NCBI RefSeq assembly: GCF_034190915.1
Contig: NW_026947506.1
Span: forward strand, 34,575,748 to 34,639,747
Length of the DNA stretch: 64,000 bases
Direction of reading: 5' to 3'
Source: Cavia porcellus
Lineage: Eukaryota > Chordata > Mammalia > Rodentia > Caviidae
The translations under genes were made by a program, and so were the position numbers. Below the pieces are notes generated by a model. That model made no database searches. It was not told the DNA's origin and saw nothing but the letters and a program-made list of their open reading frames with translations. Each line of letters begins with the position of its first letter. The first letter of the stretch is position 1. Shown one piece after another: positions 25,901-38,600 of this stretch.

Positions 25901-28900
25901 TCCAGGCGTTTCCCTACACATCTGAGAATGCACGTTACTCTGGGGACAGCGACGTCGCCCTCCCCAGCAGCCAGTGGATCTCGGTGCTCATGGACGGTTC
26001 CCGGCGTTTCCCTACACATCTGAGACTGCACGTTACTCTGGGGACAGCGACGTCGCCCTCCCCAGCAGCCAGTGGCTCTCGGTGCTCATGGACGGTTCCC
26101 GGCGTTTCCCTACACATCTGAGAATGCACGTTACTCTGGGGACAGCGACGTCGCCCTCCCCAGCAGCCAGTGGCTCTCGGTGCTCATGGACGGTTCCCGG
26201 CGTTTCCCTACACATCTGAGAATGCACGTTACTCTGGGGACAGCGACGTCGCCCTCCCCAGCAGCCAGTGGCTCTCGGGGCTCATGGACGGTTCCAGGCG
26301 TTTCCCTACACATCTGAGAATGCACGTTACTCTGGGGACAGCGACGTCGCCCTCCCCAGCAGCCAGTGGATCTCGGTGCTCATGGACGGTTCCAGGCGTT
26401 TCCCTACACATCTGAGAATGCACGTTACTCTGGGGATAGCGATGTCGCCCTCCCCAGCAGCCAGTGGCTCTCGGGGCTCATGGACGGTTCCCGGTGTTTC
26501 CCTACACATCTGAGAATGCACCGTTACTCTGGGAACAGCGACGTCACCCTCCCCAGCATGTTGGGGACGTGAACCAGAGTGAATACTACAACCGGGATGG
26601 TAAAAACCCAGCTGCCAGGACGCACCTGAGCAAAACAGAATCTCCAGCGCGGGGCCCAGTGGCTGCTCAAAGCTTCCCGGGAGGTTTCAGTGCGCAGCTG
26701 AGGTTGAGGACCAGGGAGGGGGCTGGAGGAAGAGCCCAGCAGAGCAGGGGTGAAGGTGCCACAGTTCTCCAGACCTGCTGGGACAGTGAGCAGCATTCAC
26801 CCCTACCTCCTCGGGTTGCCGAGACTGTGGGGGTCCTGCCGGGTCTGGGTGTGGCGGGAGCACAGCTGTGGGGATTCCCGGTGTTTCCCACACTCACTTC
26901 TCCTTCCGTCCCGTCCGTGGTTGTGATGGAAAGGCTGCTATCAGCCTTTTACACTGTAGTATAATGTGCCTGGCTGTCCCCTCCAGGGAGGAAGACCAAG
27001 TGTGGCTCTGAGGGTGAAGGAAGGGAGGAGGCAGAGCCCTTTCCGTAGCCACCTTAGCAGTGAGATCAGAACACAGGTCAGGACCTTGGAGCCCTGCCGA
27101 CCTCTCCCACCGTGGGAGTGAGTTTGAAGCCAGCAGAAATACATACTGGGTTCAACACCAGCCTACAGAGGAAGGCCCTGTCTCAGAAAACCAAGAAAAC
27201 AAAAACAAAAACAAAAACAAAAACTTAGGTCTTGGCAAGCCCTGCACAGGATAGAGGGGACCCTCCCCTGGCTCCCCAGGAAAGCTTTCCTCATGGCCTT
27301 TACCTCCACGCCTCTGGGCTCTCCATGCGTGGTTTCTCTGCTTAACTGTTTCTTTTGATTCTTCTCTGGCTGGAGAACTCCTATCAACCTTCAGAGCCCA
27401 ACTTAAAAGGACCTGCTCTGGAAAGCCTTCCTTGTTTCCTACTGTCACATCTGTGTAGGCTGGGGCATAATCTGCCTTCTCCCACCTCTAGGCCGATGCC
27501 TCTTCCCCTAGACAGACACAGCTGTCCTGGTGGCCTCCACACAGCACCTGTGTTTCTGGGCCCATGTCTACCTCTAAATCACAGGTTTGTGGACAGGAGT
27601 CACTGCCTTCTTGCTCTGAATCAGAGCGGTGCACGGCAGGTAATGTCTGGTAAGTGACTCATCTATCATCTCGAGCATCCTATCCTTACAGGCTCAGGGC
27701 TAGAGTTTCTGGACCCAGCCAGAGCCTACTGGACAGGGAGCAGGTGATATGGACAGCCTGGGGGCCTCCCACAGCGCACTGTCTCTAAGAATTTGCTGAC
27801 ATGGGAAAGCACAAGACAAGAAGGGTTTGTACTTTAGGGATCCATCCCCCCCCCATCTCTCTCTCTCTTTTTTCTTTGTAGCATGGAAGACTGAGCCCAG
27901 GGCCTCGTGCTTGTTCAGTAGGTGCTGTACCACTGATCTACATCCCAGCCCTTCAGTGATCTTTTAATCTAGTAAAGCAGACTGAGCACGGTCATCCATG
28001 CCTGTAATCCCAGCGCTCTGTGAGGCTGTGGCAGGAGGTTCAAAAGTTCGAGCTCAGCCTGGGCAGTTTATCAAAACTGTCTCAAAATGAGAGAGAGAGA
28101 GAGATAGAGAGACAGAGACAGAGACAGAGACAGACAGAGAGGGAGAGAGAGAGAGAATAAAGAAAATAAAAGAAAGAAAATGACAGGCTGGAGTGCAGCT
28201 CAGTGCAAAGGCTCAATCCCAGCACAAGAGAGACAGACTTCCTCTGCTCCCTCTTCTGCCCCAGCCCAGGAGCCGGCTGGGCAGGTCCCCTATCCGGCCT
28301 GTCCCTGTCCCTGTGCCCGCAGGGTCTGCAGGGAAAGCCGCAGCAGTGGCCCCTCCCCAGCTAGGCCGGTGCCTGTCGGCGGTGACCCTGACTCCCTTGC
28401 ACAAGGGACTAAAGCAGTCTGCCTGGGCTGCAGACAAAGGGGGCTCTGTGTGTCTGTCCCTTCCAGGCCAAGACCAGCCCGGGCCAAGTGCCCCCAGGAA
28501 GCCGCTCTCCATCCCCTCCGCGCAGGCTGCGCTTTGTGTCCACGCCTGAATGCAGGCTGCCCCACGAGGCCTAGCTTGGCGCAGGCTTTGGGAAAGAGTC
28601 ATTGGGTTGGTGCCACCTGGGAACGGCCTTAGGATCAAAATCCCGGGGACCAGCGCTGGGAACAGGAAGAGAAACTGAGCACGGGGTGGAAGGGGTGGGA
28701 GAGAGGGCCTGGGCCCTTGAGCCAGGTTCAAGAGACTCTGGCACGCTAGCAGCGAAGGGCACCCATTGTGCACAGCTCCAGACCTGCTGGCACTGATGAG
28801 CCAGCCCTGCCACCCCTAGTCCTGTCTGTGAGTGGGAGTCATCCCCAGCAGGTGGATTCACTCATACCCACTCTAGCCAGTGAGTCTCATCTGCCAATCA

Positions 28901-29582
28901 CTGCCCTGCTAGGCCTATGACATCAGCAGCAGCCAATCAGAGTCCCAGATCAGCACATGCACGAGTGAGCCACACCCCCAGCCCTGGTGCTGCCTTCGGC
29001 TTGATGAGTCTTAGTCTAAAAGCGCTGGACACTTTAGAGAGACGTCTGTGAGCTGGAGGAGAGTATTTCTAATTCCCTTCTTTTGTGGCCAGTCTCTGAC
29101 TCCACGCCAGCCAGGACAGCCCCTTAGATAGCTAGGACCCCAGGGAGGAAGTCCCGCCCCCCAGCTTCATTCCTCCCTCTCACAGAGGACCCAACCTAGG
29201 CCCGGCTGCACCTCCGCTACCCACGACCCGCAAAGGAAGCCCATCGCGCAAACGTGCAGCAAAGGGAGGGACCTGGGGGACGCTGCCCATCAGCCTGAGG
29301 ACCGGAAGATCCCAAGTCAGAGTCCACCACGGGCGATTTAGGGACCCAACAAGACCCTGTCTCAATGTAATAAGTAAAAAAGTGCTCAGAATGCAGTTCA
29401 GCGTGTAGGCCCTGGCTTCAATCTTCAGTAACACAAAAATTTTAAAAACAATATTTCTCACAAGCAGAGCTTGGGCATTGGTTTCCTGAGCAGGGCAGCG
29501 CCTGCTCTGAAAAGCAGATTCCATGAGTCCCATGGGGCTTGGGGCAAAATGCACACACACTCTTTCACACAGGAGCGCGCGT

Positions 29583-29623
<41 letters not shown>

Positions 29624-32600
29624 GTGCACAGAATCCCAGGGGCTTCACACAGCGCAACACTACCCACGCTCCAAACACAGACGGATAGATTTGTTTCTCT
29701 CCGAGAGCTTTCTAACAAAAGAAATCCGATCCTGGCTTGATCTCGGATTCCACCACTTTGGAAGGCTGGGGCGAGGAGCGGAGTTTCTTCATTAAGAGAG
29801 ATCATTTTTAAAAAATCACAAAACTCAATCCCTAGTGAAAGGATTGACTCACAGTGGTAACCGATGGCTTCGGAGGCCCCTGGATAGGAGGTTGCCAAGC
29901 AACAGATGCTCCAAGGGAGCCTGCAGTGCCCCAGGATTATCTCACAGACCCCGCGGATGAATGCAGCATCGGAAGCAGGGTGACCAGATGTCTGGTGCAT
30001 CCCAGTGAGACCACCACAAGGCCCATGATGTTTCTTGCCTTTCTTGCCAGAAATGTCGATTCTGATTCTAAGTCAAACCTCCATAATATAGCTGTGCTAA
30101 GACCAGACACATGTGGCTAATTAAATAGAAATTCATTAAAAATAAATCAAAGCTTGCCTACAGTCCCAGAGACCGGGAGGCTGAGATAGGAGGATCATTT
30201 GAGCTTATGAATTTGAGACCAGCCTTGACCACCAAATGAGAGCTTGATTCAAAAGAACTAATTAATTAACAGTTCAGTTTCTGAGTCACACTACCCACAT
30301 TTCCAGTGCTTGATACCACTAGGGACTATAAAAAGAGTGTGGGGGTGTTCACCTGTGATCCTAGCACGCTGGGAGGCTAAGGCGGGAGGACCACAAGTTT
30401 GTGGTTCCACAGCCTGGGCAGTGGAAGAACTTTGCAAAACCCTGTCTCAAGTTAAAAAAGAAAAGTCTGGGGGTGTAGCTCAGTGCTGGGGCACTAGGTT
30501 CAATCTGTAGTAACACACGCACACACGCACACATACACACACACACACACACACAGAACTCACTAGCCATTCCTGCCATATGACGGTACATGGAGAGGTT
30601 AGCCATCTGCACCCTGGAAGAGAATCTCACCATACTGGGACCCTGATCTCAGACTTGCAGCCTCCAGGACTTTAAGAAGCTAATTTCTATTGTGTATTCA
30701 CAGCCACGGGTACAGAATTTTGTCCTAGCAGTCCGACAGGTTGAGATCATTTGATACTGACATTACCTCAATGCCAACACTTTTTTCCTGTTTCCTCTGG
30801 TGTTTAGTAAATCACCTGCTTATGGTAGCATTGTCAGCTTGGTTCCTTAACTGTAATAAAAGGCACCATTTTAACCACATTAAAGCGCAGGGGGTGCTAA
30901 CACATCCACACCTTTGCATAGCATTTCCCAAACTCGAGCTTAACCCATCAGCCCAAGCTCTTGGCCCAGCGCCACCTCCCCCCACCCTTCTCTGTGTCCT
31001 GGGTCTGTGTCTCTGTGTCTGGCTTATGTCACCTCATGTCCTGTCAAGGCTCATCTCTGTTCCAGCGTGTGTCAGAACGTCCTTCCCTGTTAAGGCTGTT
31101 TCCTGAGGCTTTTGTTTTGCTGTTTGTGTTGTTTGCTTTGGTTTGCATCCGGGAGATCGAACCCAGGACTTTCCCCTTAAGCTACCTCCCAGCCCAGTTT
31201 TTATTTTTTGACACAGGGTCTGGCCTAGCTGCTGCGTGGCCCAGTGGTCCTCGCCCACTCTTCCCCAAGCGCCTCTCTCCAGGAGGCTGCTGCAGAGAAA
31301 GGGCAGCTGGTGGCTGGAACCGACTGGCTCGGGCTCACTGCTGCAGGCTCCCAGCGGCCCAAGCACTGGGTGATGCCTGTAGGTTTGGCTGTCCTGCCCC
31401 TGTCCCACCTGGGTCTCATAACCGCTGTCACTCTCCTGATTGCTCCTCCGCACTCAATCTATAGCCCCCACCCCAGCCATGCCTGACTGTGGCAGGGACC
31501 GAGCATGGCCCATCCCTCGACCCAGTGGGAGGCTTCAGAGTGGACAAGCATTGCCAATAGGGCAAGGAGACTCCAGTCCAAGACTAGGGAGCAGTGTGGA
31601 GATCAGACCAGCAGCAGAAGCAGAGCCCAGGGACCAAAAGAAAGAGCCCCTCTCGTCCTCTTGGAGCTGCTGGATCCAGCTGTACTTAACTCTGTGCTTC
31701 TGGTCTCTTCAGGTCTGTGTACCAACGTCTGTTGTTTTTTGCTTCCTCTTCCTCCTTTTTTGTCTCTCTCCCTTTCTCCTTCCTTCCCACACTCCTTTTC
31801 TTTCTTCCTTTCTCCTTCCTCCTTTCTTCCTTCTCCATTCTCCCTCCCTCTCTCTCTGGTCCACCACGATGTTGGAGCTTCTGCCACTTCTGACCAAGGC
31901 TGTGAAATCCCTGCTCAGACAGTGCTTGAGCGCTAACACAGCAGCGGTGTGTGGTTCCTGCGCACTGTTCCAAGGCAGGGTGGGGTTTGCGCACATGGTG
32001 TGCTTAGGACACTCGTCCTCCCCTAAACATTAGCTTCCAGAGGGAGGAAGAAACTCTGCAATGAATTTGTTTTTGTGCCCATAGCCCCCGGTCACCGAGG
32101 GGCTTTTGAATGAATCGATGCACCCAGCTAGGGGCAGAGGACAGATCTACCACAGCCACCACAGGCCCTTAGGACTGAGGTGTGAACAGTCCCTGGCACC
32201 CCTTACTTCACAGAGCTTGCCATCTGGCTTGGAGAGACAAGAAAAGACCAGGACCTGCAGTGCTGCCCTCTGCTCATTTGTGAGGGCTGGAGGTGACAGG
32301 CCGCACAGCCTGGGACCTGGGACCTGGGACAGGCGGAAGGTGGGCCAAGCCTGGACAAATCTGCTAGCACAGAGGTGCCTCCACTTTCTCCCCGTACACA
32401 GCTTAGTCAGCTTCTTCCACCAGGGAGCAAGCTGGGCATGGTGGCCCACATGGATGAGTTCCAGCCACTCTGAAGCAGGCTGAGGCAGGATTGCTTGAGT
32501 CCACGTGTTCCAGACCAGCCTGAGCAACAAACTGTGACCTGCTGGTGCTGAAGGGACAGCTCCCTGGCATGGGCACCTCGCACCCAGCCACAGCCCATCA

Positions 32601-35600
32601 CTTAACTGGTGCTTACTGAACCACACTTCCCGTGCATTCACGCAGTCAGTCCAGCTCAGACAACTCCGCAGAGGTGCTTCCTTCCCCCTCCCCACCCACA
32701 CTCCTTCCAGAAGCCTCTCACCAGGCCTCCTGGGGTCTGTTTCCCAGGCTCACTGATATGAGCAGCAGGAGGGCTAGGGGTTGTCTTGGTTGGCTCTGTG
32801 TCCCCAGCGCTGAGGACACAGCCCCTACATAGCACAGGCACTCAGCAACCATCAGCCTAATGACTTGAGGCAGAGATTTAGATGCAGGGTGAGGGAGGTG
32901 ACTACTTTCTTGGTTGACCTCACTGTGGTCAGTCTTAATCTCAGTGAGTCTCGACCTCCCTCCTCTCCCTCTCCTACTACACCTATAACTGTTATCAGGA
33001 TGTAATTATTAACATCAGGGCCAGAGTCCCTAAGACTCCATCCTGCCAGGCCCCCTTGCCCTCCGATACTCCTGCTGTCTGGTGGCTAAGATGAACCCCT
33101 GGATAGAGGCTGCGGGCTGCAGAGGTCTGGACCCAGCAAGGAGCTGAGGAAGCTGAGTGCAAGGTGGCCAAAGATGCAATGGGTACTCTGCGGGGACCTG
33201 GCAGATCCCAGACCCGATAGACAGGGTAGGCAGCCATGTCTCTTTCTCACCAACCCCCCACTTCCTCCACAGCATCATGTGTAAGACACGGCATTTATTA
33301 TTCCATGGCAGGGGCCAGAGTTCAGAATATACTGGACATTTAATGAGTGGTAGATGTCATTACTGTGATGCAATTACTAAGAACAAAGCTAGTGGCAGTC
33401 TGGGAAACGAGGAATTAGTCTGCTCACATCTGGACCCACATTTCTTATTGCATAGCCCTTGCTGTGCTATTGACTCACTCCTTGCTCCACTGGGAATGCC
33501 AGATTGAAAACTCCAAGGCTGAGTTTGGTGACAAACATCTATAATCTCAGTACTCAGGAAGCTGAGGCAGGATTGCCATGAGTGTAAGGGCAGTCTTATG
33601 CAAGTTCAAGACCAACTTGGACTACATAACAAGACCATGTATCGAAAGAAGAAGAGGAGGAAAAGGAGAAGAGAAACAGGAAGAAGAAAAAAAAAAAAGA
33701 AAATTGTATACTCCTGTTCTCAATGGGAAGGATGGTTGACAATTCCCTGATCAATTAGTGATGTCTGTCCTGGGCACAGGATAGGATGATAACAGGTATG
33801 CTGTTTACCTGATAACCCTATGGGGAGATGCTTGTGCTGAACCACTCTGAAACAAGTGGCTTTCTGCTCCAAGTCTGTCCTTTAGATTATTCCATCTCAT
33901 GCATACAAGTCACCAAAGCAACTTAAAAATATGCATGACAGAGTCAAACTGATTCTATAAGTCTAAAGTAGAGCCCAGATTTTTTTTTGATCAGTATTGA
34001 GGACCAAACTCAGGGCCTTAGACTGAACCACATCCCTGCCCATTTTTGTTTTGATTTTGAAACAAGGTCTCAGTACGCTGCCTGGTCTGGCCACTAACTT
34101 TGATCCTCCAGCCTTACAGGCATGCACATCTACCTGAGATTTTATATTTCTAAGTACTGGATGAGCCCTGTGATACTGGGATAGAATAAAAAATATCTAT
34201 TTGGTTTTCAACCCTGGTTCTTGGCAAAAGTTTCCAAATCCTTAGGATTCCCTGAGTCTGAGTGCAAAGAGTAACTTTGTTATGCATAGCAAGCCTCTTC
34301 CAATCACTCCTGAGTTCATGCCAGGCTGATATGAACTTGCAGTCCCTCCTGCCTCAGCTTCCCACCTGGGATTACAGGTGTGTCCCAACTTGCCAAGCTT
34401 GCCAGTGAGGGGATCCATGTGGTCGGTGGTGGAGCTTTCAGTGCCCTCCAGACCTCAAAGGAGGTTGGAAGGGGCTTGGGAGCTCGGTCTCCAGGGCTGC
34501 TGGGCTGCTCACTGGGCTGGCCACGGCCACCAGAACAAGTATCCGAGAGCTTCCAGGGTGGGGAGCAGGTCTCAGGGTCCACAGGGACAGCAGTTCCTGA
34601 GCTTGGAGAAGTGCCCTCTGCACCTCTGTGCCTTCAAAATATCTTTTACAAGAAGCAGTCTATATGTGGAAAGTGAGTGCCTCCTGGGGGCACTCAGCTT
34701 TGCAGCCTGGTATCCTGGCACAGATAACCTGGGGACCCACTATTTGGGACTGGCGTCCCAAGTGTGGACAGCCTGGGGCACTCAACTCTGAACCTGCAGG
34801 TCTGTGATAACTCCTAATGTCAGAAACCAATGAAACTGTAGAACAGCGGTATCCACAGGGAAGTGAAGATGTGAGGCATGCGCCCATGCATTCCACCGCA
34901 AGTGTTGCTAGCAGAGTTTCCTTGAACTCCAAGAGTACTGACCCATGGGGCACAAACTGATGGGGAGTCATTTGTTTAAGAAACCTGGGGCCCCCAAGTC
35001 ATTGAGCATCCACATTCTAGTGACACAGCCTGACTTGTGACATTCACTTCTAATATCCACTTCCTGACTGAGAGTGTCTCCACATCTCTGTCCTGTGTCC
35101 TCCAGAAAAGGGACAATCCTGTATCCTCGTGATGCAGCACCAATCAGTTTGTAAAGCACTGAGCAGGCCACTGCCACCTGCCTCAACAGGGACAAACCTT
35201 GAGGACACCATAGTCAGTGAAATAAGCCAGGCACAAGGACCCATGCTGGCAGATTCCACTTATACCAGGTCCCTAGAGGTGTCAGAATCATAGGGACGGG
35301 AAGGGGCATGGGGAGCTGGTGTTCAGTGGGGCAGAGCCTCTGTTTGGGGAGATGGAAAGTGCTGAGATGTAGATGGTGACAGCTGCACAACAGTGTGGAT
35401 GCGCTTAATGCCCCCGGGCTACGCCATCAAACACAGGTGAGACCAGACATTTTCTACTGTGCATATCACAATAGTAAAAAAACAATAACAATTTGTAGTC
35501 AGCCATGGTGGTGCACACCTGTAATCCCAGATACCCTGAAGGGTGAGGCAGGAAGATCACAAGTTCAAGCCCAGCCTGGAAAATTTAGCAATTTAGCAAA

Positions 35601-38600
35601 ATCTTGTCGCAGGACAAAATAATTTAAAAGGGTGAGGAGGCTGAAAAAAAAAAAAAAAGAATGGACTGGGGATTTAGCTCAATGGCATAAGCACCTGCCT
35701 GGCAAGTGCAAGGTTGTGAGTCCAACCTCAGTACCAAAAGTGGAGGGCCGGAGATGTAGCTCAGTGTTCCCCAGGTTCAATCTCAAGCACCCCTCCCCGA
35801 AAAGGGAAAATCTCCAACTGTGGAGGGCCCACGTCTAACGTGGAAGACGAGGAAGATCTGAACTACAGATGGGGCACAGGGACTAGCAGAGGCACACAGT
35901 TCCTCTCGAGTCATTTGACTGCTGTAGGTTTCTGCCCAAGAAAGTGTCATCGCCCAGGGTCCTCAGGGTCGAACCCCTGTTCTGCTTCCTGTTTTGGTTC
36001 CAGGGTGAGAGGTGCCCAAGAAGGGCCTGGTGTAAGTTTCCAGGGGTGTGCATGGCAGCTCTGACATCTTTCAAGATTTACAGCCCAGCATCGACTTGGG
36101 CTTGGGGGCACAGGGTGACAGAGAACATCATGATTTTACTCTGGCAACCAAGTGGACATGGAACTCTAGGTGTGAGTGGTTTCATTCCTTAAGATCCAGT
36201 TATGTTCAAAAAAAAAAAAGAAAACCAGGCATGGCAGCGTGCACCTGTAATCCTAGCACTAGGGAGGCTGAGGCAGGAGGCCAGCTATATGTTCAAGGCC
36301 AGGCTGGACTGCATGGTGAATTCAAGGCCATGATGATTTCAAGTCTGAACTATATAGCAAGACTCTGACTCAAAAAGCCAAACATAAATAAATAGAGCAA
36401 AAGATGTAGCTTACTGTAAAGGCCTGGGGTCCAATCCCCAGTCCAAAACTCAAACACAAAACAGTTCCCCACTTTGGGGTTTCTAGAGAGATACAAGGAG
36501 GAAACACTGGAAAGCACTTGGCACATATATGCTCAGGACCCCCATGCCCTAGACGGGGAATACCTGTGCAGTGCCATCCGTGGTAACCCGGTAAGACCGA
36601 AGGCCAGGATCTGTGCCACCACACGGGTTCTCACACTCGGGAGCCTGTTCTCTCAGAGCCCTACCAGTGGGTGAGTAGCATCCCTCACCAGACCCCGAGA
36701 CCTTGAGAAACCTGCCTTTCACAGACTGCCCCAAATACTCTGCAGAGAGGCAGGCAGAAATGACAACGATATAAATAACAAACACTTTGGAGCACTTAGC
36801 CACGTCCCAAGTGCCAAGAGAGATGCCTCACATCCATTTGTCTGTACTGGGGATGAACCAAAGGGTTTTCACACTGAGCTACACCCTTAGCCCCTTTTCA
36901 ACTTTGAGACAGGGTCTCACGGGGTTATTAAATTGCCCAGGCTGGGGCTGAACTTGTGATCTTCCTGCCTCAGCCTCTCAGAGTGCTGGAGTTACAGGTG
37001 TGGGACACCATAGGTTATCTTCAACATCTTTAGAATCAAAATTGTGTATAGAACCCATGACCTTCCAGAATGCCAGGTCCTGGCTGCAGTACGTGTAGGT
37101 CTAAGTGGCTCCCCAGGACCGCTTAGTTATTAAGCACAGGAGCCAGGCACAGGAGGGCCAGGTAAATGCCCTAGGCCGCTCTCACAGCCTCTATGTAGAA
37201 CAAGCCTGACCCCAACCTCAGCTTGTGTGGCCTTAGGAGAAACCACGACCTCAGGTATCATAGATCGGGCAGCAAGCGGACACTCAGGGGACTCAGAGTC
37301 ACACGACCCGGCTAACAGTGCCCAGCAGTGTCCACACCACATCACAGCAACCCAGCAGCAGCACACACAGGATAGAGGTCCAGGAAGCTACTGGAAGTTG
37401 CTCGGAGAGTGTGAGAAGTAAGGAGGAAGAGCAGGCATGCATTAAACTGAGGCTGCAAATAATGATTCAGGACAGAGAAATCAGGTCAACAGCAGGTCCG
37501 AGTTTCACGACTAGGCGTGGTGCATTATACGTTATCAGCCGGATTTTCTTGATACATAGGAAAAAATGACTAGCTCAGTGTGGCGGCACATGCCTCTGAT
37601 CCCAGCACTCAGGAGGCTGAGTCAGGAGAATTACTGAGATTTCAAAGCCAGCCTGGACCGTACAGTGAGATTTGTCTCACAAAGCACCCCCACCCCCAAG
37701 ACAGGACAACCGTGCCACAGCATTAACGGCGGTGGCCTCACAGCAGTGGGATCAAGGCTGACGCTTTGCTTTCATTTTTTACCTACTTTGCATCGTTTTA
37801 TAATTTTCTCAACAGGTACAGCGGCTCGTGCCTGTAATCCCAGCACTCTGCGGGGCTGAAGCAGAAGGATCTCAAGTTTGAGGGCAGCGTGGGCAACTTA
37901 GCAAGATCCTCTCTCAAATAAAAAGAGCTGGGGGTGTAGCTCAGTGCTAGGGTACCCCTGCTTTGATCCCCAGTGCTGCCAAAAAAAAAAAAAAAAGGAT
38001 TCAAGCAGCACATGCTGTAGGTGCAGTAGAACCATAAAGCTGTCTATTTATTTACTTATGGTTTTGTTTTTAGACAGGGCCTCGCTGTACCTTTCAGGCT
38101 GGCCTTGAACTAACTGCATAGCCTAGGCTGGCCTTGAGCACACCACAGTCCTTAGCCTTGCTGGTGCGGGATTACAACACACCACCATGCCAGCTCAACA
38201 GTTGTTTTATAAAAACCCCTTTTCAAGTCACACTGCAGTTAGCAGGAGTGGGTACTGATGCTTTCAGAAGTCAATTTATTTATCTAGCACACAGACCAGC
38301 AGTCATTCGACAGATTGTGGTGGGTGCCTGCTGCTGTTCTGGGAATGTGGCGGGCTGGGAGCAGGGAACAGACAGCTGGTCTCCGTTCCCAGCCTCCCTC
38401 TTAACTGGGTGTGGCCATGTGAGGAAATTTCACCCACAGGACCTGAATGGAGTGCACAAAAATCCACCTCACTATTCATCCCCAGTCCAGAAACAGACCA
38501 CTGCCAGGACTCACAAGCGTTTGTGCCTCCTCTCCAACTTCTGCCTTGTTTTAGTTTGCTTCCTGTGCTGTCACAAAAGGCCTGAGACTGGGTGCCTTAG

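Noticed and set aside
24201..26553. Could the regular array be a CRISPR locus?
   Set aside because: There are no unique spacers, the unit is 98 bp and contiguous, and the genome is mammalian.
24168..26572. Ladder of 81- and 64-residue ORFs across the tandem array
   Set aside because: They recur every 98 bases in shifting frames on both strands and are a by-product of the repeat.
31440..32033. 197-codon plus-strand ORF
   Set aside because: Its central part is a polypyrimidine tract giving Ser/Leu/Pro/Phe runs. No conserved domain.
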